NCBI GenBank assembly: GCA_020634455.1
Contig: JACKBQ010000001.1
Location: 2,790,001 to 2,854,000 of the forward strand
DNA: 64,000 nucleotides
Origin: Ardenticatenaceae bacterium
GTDB lineage: Bacteria; Chloroflexota; Anaerolineae; Promineifilales; Promineifilaceae
Direction: 5' to 3'
In this document: positions 57,067 to 64,000 of the stretch, piece by piece
How positions within the stretch are numbered: the stretch's first letter is position 1
Layout of the letters: every line of letters starts with the position of its first letter
Position numbers and translations under genes: made by a program
Notes under the pieces: generated by a model
Told to the model about the DNA's origin: nothing
What the model saw: only the letters and a program-made list of their open reading frames with translations
The model's database searches: none

Positions 57067-58167
57067 CACCTTCTGCAAACGGCCGCTTGTCTGCCCAGCA
57101 TCCGTTTGTGCCGGCACAAAGGTGTAGTCCGAAAGCCAGGCTACCTCTGGGGCCATCGTCAATTTAGCCAGAGCCACGAGGACGCTGTCGTAATTGACGC
57201 GCCAGCCCGCAAAATGGTGCCACGCGCCGTCCCGATCCGGTTGCAGCGGCACGCCCTGGCTGGCCAGACGGTCATACGCCTCATCAAATTCCGCCCGCGT
57301 CACGGAGATCGGATCGGCTGGAAAGTGGGGATCATCATTGTAGGCAACCTGAAACGTATCGGCGATGTGGCGCAAGGCGACATTGCCCGCGCGAATGACC
57401 AAAGCGGGCATGAGCGGCGCGCCGTCTGGCTGTTTGATGGTGCTGAGGTAAAGCGCCGCGCCATCCAAAACGGCTCCGGCCGCCACCACCCAATTTTGCT
57501 GCGCTCGCGGCGAGCGAAAAAAGACCAGCGCCGACAGTGACGTGTGGCTTTCATCAATTTGGGTAAACCAAAGCTCCCAAGACTCCCAAAAATTTTGGGC
57601 CGCCAAATCATTATTCAGCCCGTGCAGCCGCCACATAAGCTCCGGCGCGGTGGGCGGAGCGCCCGCCCGCACCTCCAGCAGCGAAACAGACTCCTCCCGC
57701 TGCGAAAAGGCGCTGTACATGGTGGGCAGGTAAGAGATGAGCATGGCGACGAGAATCAGGCCAACCGTTGCTTCGATAAAAGCCAAAATCGTTTGCGGCA
57801 TGGTTTCGGCCGTGGCAAAGCCCAGGGTGAGAATGGAGGAGCCGCTGAGCAGAAATGCCTCTTGCCAGGGGGTAATGCCCATCGCCCAAAACATGCAGGC
57901 AAAACCCACCGTGCTGATAAAAAGCCAGGTTGGCACCATCAGCAGCAGGCTGAGCGGGGCGTAGATGGCCATCAGGCTGTCGCGCTGTTCGTAGGTGGGC
58001 AGCGCCTTCATCGCCATATTGAACAGCTTGCGCACTGCATGAAAAACCAGACTGGTCAGTTTAACGGAGGCGCTGCGGGGCAGCACAAAGGTGCGGGCGG
58101 CAGAAATGAAGGTGTAACCCGCCAGGGATAGTCCAAAAAGAAAGAGGAAGATACGCAGTAGGATCAT
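57061..58167 (-). CDS. Ion-channel-like membrane protein (K+-channel pore type)
   Basis: A 368-residue protein. N-terminal helix (1-22), a second membrane pair (about 65-95), then a pore-like region SGSSILTLGFATAETMPQTILAFIEATVGLILVAMLISYLP (about 107-150). TLGFAT occupies the place of the TVGYG selectivity filter and is followed by a final helix, as in two-TM potassium channels. The rest (150-368) is a soluble cytoplasmic domain with no RCK/TrkA motif recognised. The altered filter makes K+ selectivity doubtful; a nonselective channel or a non-conducting relative is possible. It is monocistronic, flanked by repeats. Confidence 0.75.
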   Translation of the reverse strand: MILLRIFLFLFGLSLAGYTFISAARTFVLPRSASVKLTSLVFHAVRKLFNMAMKALPTYEQRDSLMAIYAPLSLLLMVPTWLFISTVGFACMFWAMGITPWQEAFLLSGSSILTLGFATAETMPQTILAFIEATVGLILVAMLISYLPTMYSAFSQREESVSLLEVRAGAPPTAPELMWRLHGLNNDLAAQNFWESWELWFTQIDESHTSLSALVFFRSPRAQQNWVVAAGAVLDGAALYLSTIKQPDGAPLMPALVIRAGNVALRHIADTFQVAYNDDPHFPADPISVTRAEFDEAYDRLASQGVPLQPDRDGAWHHFAGWRVNYDSVLVALAKLTMAPEVAWLSDYTFVPAQTDAGQTSGRLQKVR

Positions 58168-58212
58168 GAACGGATCATACCGCGATTTTGGCTAGGTGGA
58201 AACGATCTAATG

Positions 58213-58266
58213 AATGGGACGCGGATTAACGCGGACGAGCGCGGATGAAAGAAACAAATCCGCGTC
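58213..58266. repeat. GGACGCGGAT-family inverted repeat
   Basis: GGGACGCGGATTAACGCGGAC (from 58216) faces AAATCCGCGTCCCC (ending at about 58268). Second copy of the family at 28114. Confidence 0.75.
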
Positions 58267-58292
58267 CCCTCGCTGCTTAAAAGCGGTTACGG

Positions 58293-59096
58293 TTATTGGA
58301 AAGCAGCAACCGCAGCCTGATACTGTTTGGTGAGCTTGTGATTGTCACCGAGCAGGGCAAAAACGGCCGTCATCACCTCAGCCACATACGGCCGATCCAT
58401 CTTCTCGCCGAGGTTTAACGCTTTTTCCAGCGCCGCCAGCGCTTTTTGCGGATTGCTCTTTTCCAGGCCACGAGCCGCCTGCTGGTAGAGGCTGTCCAGC
58501 GCTTCCACCCCGGTCAGCGCGTCCCCGTCGGCCACGTCTAGCATGAAGCGGGCCATGGGCAGGAGGGATACGGCCGTTTCCATCTCATCACTTTCCGGAA
58601 ACGTATTCAGCAGCATAAACGCATTCAGCCCATTTCCCTTTTTTAGCTGATGTTGGGCCTGCTCCAGCCGTTTGGCTGGCTCGTCGCTACCCTGGAAGCC
58701 ATCTGCGGGAGCTGGCCCTTCTACACTTTTGCTCACAAAACGGCGCACCATAAATTCGGGTCGTGCCCCCATGAATTCGTCGGCGATACGGCCGTTCCGG
58801 AACATCTTCACCGCCGGAATAGAGCGCACGCCGTACTTTTGCGCCATCTTCAGATTTTGCTCCGTGTTGGCCTTAGCCAGCACAAACGGACTGTCCGCCT
58901 CCTCCGCCAACTTTTCCAAAGTCGGACCAAGCTGGCGGCACGGGCCACACCACGCCGCCCAAAAATCCACCATCACCGGCATTTTGTAGGAGCGATTGAT
59001 CACCTGAACCTCAAACGATTCGTCCGTCACCTCAAAAACAGAAAGCTCCGCTTCTGACTTTTTATCTTTTTTACTGCCAAATGAAAACCACTTCAT
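58293..59096 (-). CDS. Thioredoxin-TPR protein (CnoX/YbbN-like)
   Basis: A 267-residue cytoplasmic protein, start ATG 59096 (MKWFSFGSKKDKK). The thioredoxin domain has WAAWCGPCRQLGP (both active Cys present) and cis-Pro in GVRSIPAVKMF. The C-terminal half (ERDQ-like helical repeats, AKRLEQAQHQLKKGNGLNAFMLL and AARGLEKSNPQKALAALEKALNLGEK) forms TPR-like helices. The layout matches CnoX, a redox-active holdase that passes clients to chaperonin; some relatives have a non-CPC site, but here CGPC is intact, so disulfide reduction is likely. Neighbours give no further hint. Confidence 0.87.
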   Translation of the reverse strand: MKWFSFGSKKDKKSEAELSVFEVTDESFEVQVINRSYKMPVMVDFWAAWCGPCRQLGPTLEKLAEEADSPFVLAKANTEQNLKMAQKYGVRSIPAVKMFRNGRIADEFMGARPEFMVRRFVSKSVEGPAPADGFQGSDEPAKRLEQAQHQLKKGNGLNAFMLLNTFPESDEMETAVSLLPMARFMLDVADGDALTGVEALDSLYQQAARGLEKSNPQKALAALEKALNLGEKMDRPYVAEVMTAVFALLGDNHKLTKQYQAAVAAFQ

Positions 59097-59128
59097 AATG
59101 CCTTTGCCTCTTTCCTCTGCTAATGGGA

Positions 59129-59165
59129 AAACCTGACAACGTTTCGCCACGCTGTCAGGTTTCTA
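59129..59165. terminator. Hairpin upstream of thioredoxin-TPR gene
   Basis: AAACCTGACA (59129-59138) pairs with TGTCAGGTTT (59153-59162), flanked by T-rich tails on both strands. It probably ends transcripts arriving from the TM2 gene. Confidence 0.6.
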
Positions 59166-59342
59166 TTTTGTCATGTGATTTAATTGTTAGACGGCAAAGG
59201 GCTCCGCAAGGTTACATGTTGCCCAATTCTTTGTTTGCGGGTGTCGCCTGTTCAGTATATACAACCTTACCAAAGACAGGATTGTGCAATATAAAAATCA
59301 CCACGCGAGTCGCATAAAGGGCGGGTGATTGAGAGGAAAAAA

Positions 59343-59780
59343 CTAAAGCACTGCACGGATATCACCTGTCAATAGTGCAGACGCTTTTCTGGCTGCTTCT
59401 TGATTCATTTTGTGGACTGTGTGAGAAATTGTAAAAGCTTCAATAAAGGCAATAAACGCCGGGATAAAGGTCCAGGAAAACACAAGGTATAAAATTCCAA
59501 GTGCAGTATGCCCAAGATAAAACTGATGACCGCCAATTCCTCCTAATAGTAATGCCAAAACAACAGCAGTTGTTGGATTTTTCTTTTCGGCGTTGTACTG
59601 AATTAAAAATGATGGACGGCTGGCTTCTGGCAAGGAATTTACCAGCTTGTGTATTTCCAATTGGGTTATTTTTTCCTGTTCTTTTGTTTTGTTGACAAGA
59701 AAGGCCAATGCTGCAATTAAAATGGCGGGTATGCCAATACAAAGTACCATACCGAATACAGAAGCAAAAAAATCATCCAT
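59343..59780 (-). CDS. TM2-domain membrane protein
   Basis: A 145-residue protein. An N-terminal helix (about 8-30) and a soluble linker precede the TM2 domain: ALLLGGIGGHQFYLGHTALGILYLVFSWTFIPAFIAFIEAF (about 75-116). This has two helices joined by a short turn, with GGxGxHxFYLG as the signature. The biochemical role of TM2 proteins is unknown. The gene is AT-rich and lacks ACGGCCGT. GGAGG-type ribosome-binding site (TCGGAGGTCAAACCC) precedes ATG 59780. Confidence 0.88.
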   Translation of the reverse strand: MDDFFASVFGMVLCIGIPAILIAALAFLVNKTKEQEKITQLEIHKLVNSLPEASRPSFLIQYNAEKKNPTTAVVLALLLGGIGGHQFYLGHTALGILYLVFSWTFIPAFIAFIEAFTISHTVHKMNQEAARKASALLTGDIRAVL

Positions 59781-59958
59781 GGGTTTGACCTCCGAGAGTG
59801 AGACTGGAACTACGTTTGTTTTAAGAAGAAAATATGCTCAATTTTTGGCACAAAAGTGAATGATTGAAGCATAAACAAAACACGCTGTTCTTGTCAACTA
59901 CTTGTAGGGGGTTGAGGGGGTGAGGGAATAGAGTTTACTAGGATAGGTTAACATGAAC

Positions 59959-60006
59959 CAGGGTCATAGCAAAAGCCTTTTTGTTATGACCCTGATCATT
60001 TTTTAG
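59959..60006. terminator. Terminator hairpin between convergent-type ends
   Basis: CAGGGTCATA (59959-59968) pairs with TATGACCCTG (59985-59994), followed on the plus strand by ATCATTTTTTAG. It is close to the 3' end of the NatB-like gene. Confidence 0.65.
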
Positions 60007-60015
60007 GGATGGATT

Positions 60016-61206
60016 TTACATGCTGTAGAGCAATCGTTCTCGATTGAAGATTTGCATGGCGAAAATGACGCCCACGACTGTGGCCAGCACGTTGCCGATG
60101 ATGCTGAACAGCACCGCATTAGCTGGCACAATGCCGCCCAGCGTCAGCACGCCCACCACGGCTGATGTGCCATAGACGGGCAGCAGATAGGCAAGGCTAG
60201 CACCTGTGGGCGGCACAAAGGCAGCGGCCATGGCGGTGAACATCACGCCAAACATCACGGGCGTCAGCGCCGATTGGGCATCCTTGAACGTTTTGGTGCG
60301 GATGCTGATGACCATGAGGATGACGTTGGCAAATAGCGCCAGCGGCAGCGATACCAGGATCGCCTGGGCAATGACCCCCAGCGGCAGCGCCCCGACCCCG
60401 TCGGTCATGGATTCCGGCAGCAGGCTGCTGGCGGCCCAAAAGCCAAACAACGTCAGCACGATGGGAACGGCCGTTACCGTAAACACCGACGCCAATTTGC
60501 CCACAAAAATCTCCACATCGCTGCTGGGCGTTACCAACAGCGATTCCAGCGTGCCGCGCTCCTTCTCGCCTGCGGTCACGTCAATGGCGATGAACATGCC
60601 GCCCTGCACAGCGCTAATCGCCACCAAAATGGGCAGGAAGAACGAAGCTGCCGCCCCCGCCCGCTGTGCAGGTGAGGCCAAATCTTCGGCATCCAGCGTT
60701 ACCGGGGCCAAAACCGCCAAATCTACCTGCCGCTCGGTCAGCCGCTGCACGGTGATTTGCTGGTTGTAGGCGTTGAGCGCCAGCTCCAGCCGTCCCAACG
60801 AAATGCCGCCGCCAAACAACCCGCCAGAGGTGCTGTTGGTGCGCACAATCAGGGTCGCTTCTTCTTCTGCGGCTACGTTATCGCCAAAGCCGGGAGTAAA
60901 GATAAGCCCGGCTGCTTCCTCGGCGCTGGTGATGGTTGCTTCCAAATCGCCTTCATATGGCTGTAGCTCAATATCGAAGGCGGCAAAAGTGTCTATAAAA
61001 TCTTGCCCGGCGTACTCCAGCCCTTGCACGGGCAGCACCAGGGTGCCTTCTTGCCGGGATTCCACCAGGGAACCGAGCAGCGGGTTGAGCACTGCGTAAA
61101 AGATGCCCAGAATGAGTGGCACCACCAGGGTTTGGCGCAGCCCTTTGCGGTCACGCACGATGTCTAAAATTTCTTTTTGCCAGATGTTAAAAATGTTGTT
61201 GAACAT
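60016..61206 (-). CDS. ABC-2-type permease (NatB-like)
   Basis: A 396-residue membrane protein. First helix at about 25-45 (LVVPLILGIFYAVLNPLLG), a large extracytoplasmic domain (50-180), then five to six helices. The ABC-2 signature GGMFIAIDVTAGEKERGTLESLLVTPSSDVEIFVGKL lies at about 205-240. NatB exports sodium with NatA in Bacillus; drug or peptide export is equally possible here. It follows the NatA-like gene by 78 bp that contain word repeats. GTLESLLVTP is characteristic. Confidence 0.88.
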   Translation of the reverse strand: MFNNIFNIWQKEILDIVRDRKGLRQTLVVPLILGIFYAVLNPLLGSLVESRQEGTLVLPVQGLEYAGQDFIDTFAAFDIELQPYEGDLEATITSAEEAAGLIFTPGFGDNVAAEEEATLIVRTNSTSGGLFGGGISLGRLELALNAYNQQITVQRLTERQVDLAVLAPVTLDAEDLASPAQRAGAAASFFLPILVAISAVQGGMFIAIDVTAGEKERGTLESLLVTPSSDVEIFVGKLASVFTVTAVPIVLTLFGFWAASSLLPESMTDGVGALPLGVIAQAILVSLPLALFANVILMVISIRTKTFKDAQSALTPVMFGVMFTAMAAAFVPPTGASLAYLLPVYGTSAVVGVLTLGGIVPANAVLFSIIGNVLATVVGVIFAMQIFNRERLLYSM

Positions 61207-61218
61207 GATTTTTCCTTG

Positions 61219-61285
61219 TTATAGTTTGTTAGTGGTTAGTTTGTTAGCGTGGCAACTAGCCACCAACCACTAGCCACCAACCACT
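61219..61285. repeat. Word repeat TAGTGGTTAGT/AACCACTAGCC
   Basis: AGTTTGTTAGTGGTTAGTTTG is followed by three ACTAGCCACCAACC units that are complementary to it. Related words (GGTTAGTGGGTTAGTGGCTGG) occur within the peroxidase fusion gene at about 32452-32500, where they encode the ATNEP repeats. Confidence 0.7.
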
Positions 61286-62054
61286 AGCCATTTTCCTGCA
61301 TACGGCCGTATTCACTCCGCTCCAAACCTTCCCGACCCGCTAACGCTACAAAAGCGTCTTCCAGATTGTCTTTGCCGGTGCGAGCCATCAGCTCGGTGGG
61401 AGTGCCAGAGGCCACAATTTTGCCGCCCACGATGATGGCGATGTTGTCGCACAGCTTCTCGGCTTCGTCCATGTAATGGGTGCTGAATAGCACACAGCGC
61501 CCCTGGTCACGCATGGCACGAATGCTGTCGCGGGTGTCGCGCACGGCCATTACGTCCAGTCCATTCGTCGGCTCATCCATGATGATGTTGGGCGGGTTGT
61601 GTACCAGGGCGCGGCCTAGCACCACTTTTTGCCGCTGGCCCCGGCTAAACCCTTCGGCGCGGCGGTCGGCAATCTCTTCCATGTTTAGTTCTTTGATGAT
61701 CGCTTCGATGCGGGCTTCTAGCTCTTTGCCTTTTAGGTGGTAGAAACGGCCGTAATACCGAAACTGTTCACGCGGCGTCAGGCGAGGGTACACCCCGTTC
61801 ATGTCCGCCTGCACCCCCAACGCGCGGCGCACGCCGATCGGGTCGCGCGTTACGTCATGCGCATCCACAAGCACCGTGCCCGCCATTGGCTTGATCAGGC
61901 CAGAGATCATGCGCAGGGTGGTGGTTTTGCCTGCGCCATTAGGGCCAAGTAGCCCGGTAATCTGGCCATCAGGGCAGATGAAAGAGACGTCATCTACCGC
62001 TTTGATGCTGTTGTCGTCTCCGTAATATTTCTTCAAATTCTTCACGTCAATCAT
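61284..62054 (-). CDS. ABC transporter ATP-binding protein (NatA-like)
   Basis: A 256-residue ATPase. Walker A GPNGAGKTT (about 36-44), signature FSRGQRQKVV, Walker B NIIMDEP and H-loop STHYMDE are all present. It starts at ATG 62054 (MIDVKNLKKYYGDD). With the downstream NatB-like permease it should form an exporter. An operator-like dyad (62163-62178) lies about 110 bp upstream. Confidence 0.93.
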   Translation of the reverse strand: MIDVKNLKKYYGDDNSIKAVDDVSFICPDGQITGLLGPNGAGKTTTLRMISGLIKPMAGTVLVDAHDVTRDPIGVRRALGVQADMNGVYPRLTPREQFRYYGRFYHLKGKELEARIEAIIKELNMEEIADRRAEGFSRGQRQKVVLGRALVHNPPNIIMDEPTNGLDVMAVRDTRDSIRAMRDQGRCVLFSTHYMDEAEKLCDNIAIIVGGKIVASGTPTELMARTGKDNLEDAFVALAGREGLERSEYGRMQENG

Positions 62055-62082
62055 TGGTCTACGCTCCTTCATAATTAAACCT

Positions 62083-62140
62083 CCGGGAGGTTTGAAAAAT
62101 GGCCTTGTTGATGTCTGAAGCCTCCCGGAGGCTGTTGATC
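62083..62140. repeat. Two CCTCCGGGAGG palindromes
   Basis: AAACCTCCGGGAGGTTT (62084-62100) and AGCCTCCCGGAGGCT (62122-62136) are near-perfect palindromes with opposite central orientation, separated by 21 bp. A relative may be the ACCTCCGG/CCGGAGGT hairpin at 21750. Confidence 0.7.
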
Positions 62141-62162
62141 CATTGCCAGCATTAAACTGTAA

Positions 62163-62178
62163 ACGGTATATCTACCGT
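62163..62178 (-). promoter_or_regulatory. Operator-like dyad upstream of natA-like gene
   Basis: ACGGTA TATC TACCGT is a perfect 6-4-6 dyad, extended on one side by ACGTAAA. A TTGACA lies further upstream on the minus strand (about 62195). A GntR or TetR-like site is possible; no regulator is assigned. Confidence 0.4.
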
Positions 62179-62212
62179 ACGTAAATGAACATTTTTTGTG
62201 TCAAAAAATTGA

Positions 62213-63358
62213 TTAGCTGTGGGCGATGATGCTTTTGGGATTTTGGTAAAGTCGCCACATGGCCAGGCCAAATACAACCGCCATCACGCCGAGCCAGGCG
62301 GCAAAGTTCGGGCTGTGGGCGATGGTTGCGTCGCGATTATTTAGGGCGTCGCTAAGGCCCCGCACCAAAAATTGCGTCGGGATAAAATCAAAAAAAGTCG
62401 CAAATGGTTCTGGCAATGTCAGCAATTCAGAAAACCAGGCGGGAACGAGCATCAGTATCATGCCAATGCTCAGCCAACTATTGCATTGCTTGCTGGTTTG
62501 CACCACGCTGCCGGTGAGAATGGCAATGCCCAGGGTAACAGGTAGGGTCAACGCCAGGTAGAGCAGCGCCAATGGCCAGTTGCCGGTTAATCCCCCATTT
62601 AGCAGGATGATGAGCCCCAGAACGGCCGTTATGGACAAAGTTCCAGCGATAGATTTGCCCAGGGCAACGTGGTATGGGTTGGCCGGTGAGTTAATGAGCA
62701 CCACGCCCATTTTCTTTTCCTTTTCTTCGGCGATGAGCATGGCTATCAAATTAGCGCCGGTCATAAAGAAAACCATCGTCAGCACCACAATGAGCAGGTA
62801 ACTGTTCAGGGTTGTTTCATCGGTGAAGCGGTTGGCTTCAAGCTCTGTCCATTCAATTTGGGCGGGCAAAGTTTGCTGCCCCAGCTTCATAATTTCTGTT
62901 TCGATGAAGCGCTGCCATTCGGCCGTTTCTGACCTCATGCCATCGGCCGGGTTCAGCCAGATTTGCAGCGCTGGCCTGTTGCCTGCGGCGACTTCGGCAT
63001 CGAAGCTGGCGGGAATTTGGATACCGCTCATTTCGCCTTCTTCAATTTGATTTTGCAGTGCGGTTTCGCTGGTAACAATATGCAGTTCCAGCAACTCATT
63101 TTCGACCATTGCAGAAACCAGTGCTGAGTTGCCTGAATCGTACACGGCAATGTCCAGAATGCTGGAATTATCAATGCCGCTAACCATGAGGCGGTACAGC
63201 AAGAAAATAAATACGGGCAGCAAGCTCATGACAATGAATTGGGTATTGGTGGTAATTTCGGCTAAATCCTTGCGGACAATGGCCCAGACGACGCGCCCGT
63301 GATGCGCAAGACGGCTACGTTTCACTTGTTTAGGAAAGGTTTCGATACCTGTTGTCAT
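62213..63358 (-). CDS. ABC-2-type permease, second subunit
   Basis: A 381-residue membrane protein starting at ATG 63358 (MTTGIETFPKQ). First helix at about 45-65 (FIVMSLLPVFIFLLYRLMVSG), a large extracytoplasmic region to about 185, then five to six helices with GANLIAMLIAEEKEKKMGVVLINSPANPYHVALGKSIAG as the ABC-2 signature. It is upstream of the NatA-like gene (158 bp) on the same strand, and downstream of the ABC-ATPase/LytTR gene. It may pair with either ATPase. Confidence 0.85.
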   Translation of the reverse strand: MTTGIETFPKQVKRSRLAHHGRVVWAIVRKDLAEITTNTQFIVMSLLPVFIFLLYRLMVSGIDNSSILDIAVYDSGNSALVSAMVENELLELHIVTSETALQNQIEEGEMSGIQIPASFDAEVAAGNRPALQIWLNPADGMRSETAEWQRFIETEIMKLGQQTLPAQIEWTELEANRFTDETTLNSYLLIVVLTMVFFMTGANLIAMLIAEEKEKKMGVVLINSPANPYHVALGKSIAGTLSITAVLGLIILLNGGLTGNWPLALLYLALTLPVTLGIAILTGSVVQTSKQCNSWLSIGMILMLVPAWFSELLTLPEPFATFFDFIPTQFLVRGLSDALNNRDATIAHSPNFAAWLGVMAVVFGLAMWRLYQNPKSIIAHS

Positions 63359-63507
63359 ATGCTTTTTACCTGATTGGTTATGCAAGGTTATTTGCCAGCG
63401 ATCGCTTCCAAGATAGCAGAACGTTGTGCAGTGCGCATTATTTTTGGGTTAAACAGCGGCAAAATCGGCTGAATGGCAGCAATTTTGGGTTGAATGGCAC
63501 ACAGATT

Positions 63508-64000
63508 TTAAAAATCTAGCAGGTCGCGCAGGTCGCGAGCGGCCGTTTTGCTCAAGGGAATCTCAATTGGCTGGGTATCGTCGGGCTGAAAGCCGTCCAG
63601 GATGAGGGTGTAGCTGTCGCGGGTGTAGGAGATCATCTCTTTGATGTGCTGTAAGTTAACCAGGTAGCTGCGATGGGCGCGGAAGAAGCCGCTGCGGGCC
63701 AGCCGCTCTTCTACTTCGGTGAGGGTGAGATGGGTGGGGATACGGCCGTCTTCTGTGCAAAGGTAGGTACGGCCGTCGTCGCTGGTGACGTAGAGGATGT
63801 CGGCGGGGTTGACCAGCGCTACTTTGCCTTCTAGCCGCGCCGGAATTTTGAAGGGCAGGTTGTGAGCAGGTGGCGTGGGCTGGTCGCTAGGCTGGTAGCT
63901 GTGGCTGTAGCGTCCCTGGTTCATGATGATGATGGTTTGGGATACGGCCGTTAGCGCAGCGCTCTCATCGGCAATAAGCAAAACGGCTGCCCCTTCCGCA
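63508..64000 (-). CDS. ABC-ATPase C-terminus fused to LytTR DNA-binding domain (5' end outside window)
   Basis: The frame is open to the window edge. The visible N-terminal part, AEGAAVLLIADESAALTAVSQ with IIIMNQGRYSH, reads like the end of an ABC ATPase, from the H-loop strand to the switch-off strand MNQGR. The usual H-loop His is replaced (IADES). A linker follows, then a LytTR domain (about 95 residues): ALVNPADILYVTSDDGRTYLCTEDGRIPTHLTLTEVEERLARSGFFRAHRSYLVNLQHIKEMISYTRDSYTLIL. A start at TTG 63981 would give a stand-alone LytTR protein, but upstream coding continues. It lies upstream of two permeases and NatA, suggesting an ATPase that also binds DNA. Confidence 0.65.
   Translation of the reverse strand, partial: AEGAAVLLIADESAALTAVSQTIIIMNQGRYSHSYQPSDQPTPPAHNLPFKIPARLEGKVALVNPADILYVTSDDGRTYLCTEDGRIPTHLTLTEVEERLARSGFFRAHRSYLVNLQHIKEMISYTRDSYTLILDGFQPDDTQPIEIPLSKTAARDLRDLLDF

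Larger units (their letters stand above)
326..63950. repeat. Highly iterated palindrome ACGGCCGT across the whole window
   Basis: About 100 exact copies were counted by eye (examples: 326, 2282, 6349, 10269, 13915, 17223, 21939, 23209, 28327, 35913, 43705, 47531, 53228, 55000, 58569, 62620, 63768). At this base composition about one copy is expected in 64 kb. Copies fall in genes of every class and in intergenic DNA. Many extend to GGAAACGGCCGTTTCC. In genes it reads ETAV, (N/D)GR or (E)RP depending on frame. Long gaps occur over malE-malF (37.7-40.9 kb) and the AT-rich genes near 56.4-57.0 and 59.3-60.0 kb. Confidence 0.9.

Noticed and set aside
61219..61290. Possible CRISPR-like spaced repeats
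   Set aside because: Units are only about 14 bp, adjacent rather than spaced, and no cas genes are present.

Overview
The window looks like a chromosomal stretch of a mesophilic member of the Chloroflexota (Anaerolineae/Promineofilum-like lineages are my best guess). This is an inference from gene content: abundant Thr/Pro-rich lipoproteins, PD40/WD40-like and FG-GAP proteins, a MalEFG transporter with secreted glycosidases, cdaA-cdaR, archaeal-type Asd and a T-box leader. No rRNA, phage or CRISPR locus is visible. The one clear mobile-type element is a REP-associated transposase with its REP hairpins. Genes are densely packed in both orientations, and minus-strand operons dominate from 10.9 kb onward.

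Layout. 0-5.4 kb: an edge-truncated secreted beta-propeller protein, a membrane protein, a DEAD-box helicase and a GT39-type glycosyltransferase. 5.6-8.0 kb: small genes interspersed with REP/REPIN hairpins and the RAYT transposase. 8.0-24.2 kb: a THUMP methyltransferase, lipoproteins, a TPR-cdaA-cdaR-der run, argF, an epimerase, tRNA-Leu(GAG), fabH, and a ZnuA-like metal-binding protein with a Fur-family-type operator. 24.2-26.4 kb: a VapBC-type module and asd behind a T-box leader. 26.4-41.2 kb: an alpha-glucan uptake and degradation locus (two GH13 enzymes, GH31, MalEFG-like transporter, MarR regulator) that also carries a very unusual FG-GAP/ASPIC/di-haem peroxidase fusion. 41.4-45.4 kb: pheST with a Phe-rich leader-peptide attenuator and an intra-operon REPIN. 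45.4-50.0 kb: Rieske protein, Nudix-like protein, nusB, Asp23-family, fabG, fabD, rpmF. 50-60 kb: housekeeping and hypothetical genes (MFS, ClpS, CAP-domain protein, kinase-like protein, ion-channel-like protein, thioredoxin-TPR, TM2). 60-64 kb: an ABC exporter set (NatB-like, NatA-like, second permease) next to an edge-truncated ABC-ATPase/LytTR fusion.

Genome-scale signals. The 8-bp palindrome ACGGCCGT occurs about 100 times by hand count (about one expected by chance). It lies in genes and intergenic DNA alike and leaves the peptide signatures TAV, (N/D)GR and RP across unrelated proteins. Several families of intergenic inverted repeats are also present (CACAGAG-type, GGACGCGGAT-type and others built from short repeated words). 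Vegetative promoters are easy to read (TTGACA, 16-17 bp, TATAAT) and mark the tRNA, rpmF, pheST leader, T-box leader, MarR and ZnuA-like transcripts.

The most interesting regulation is at pheST. A promoter places transcription start only a few bases before the ATG of a 26-residue leader peptide with seven Phe residues, followed by competing hairpins and a terminator. This looks like an attenuator translated from an almost leaderless RNA.
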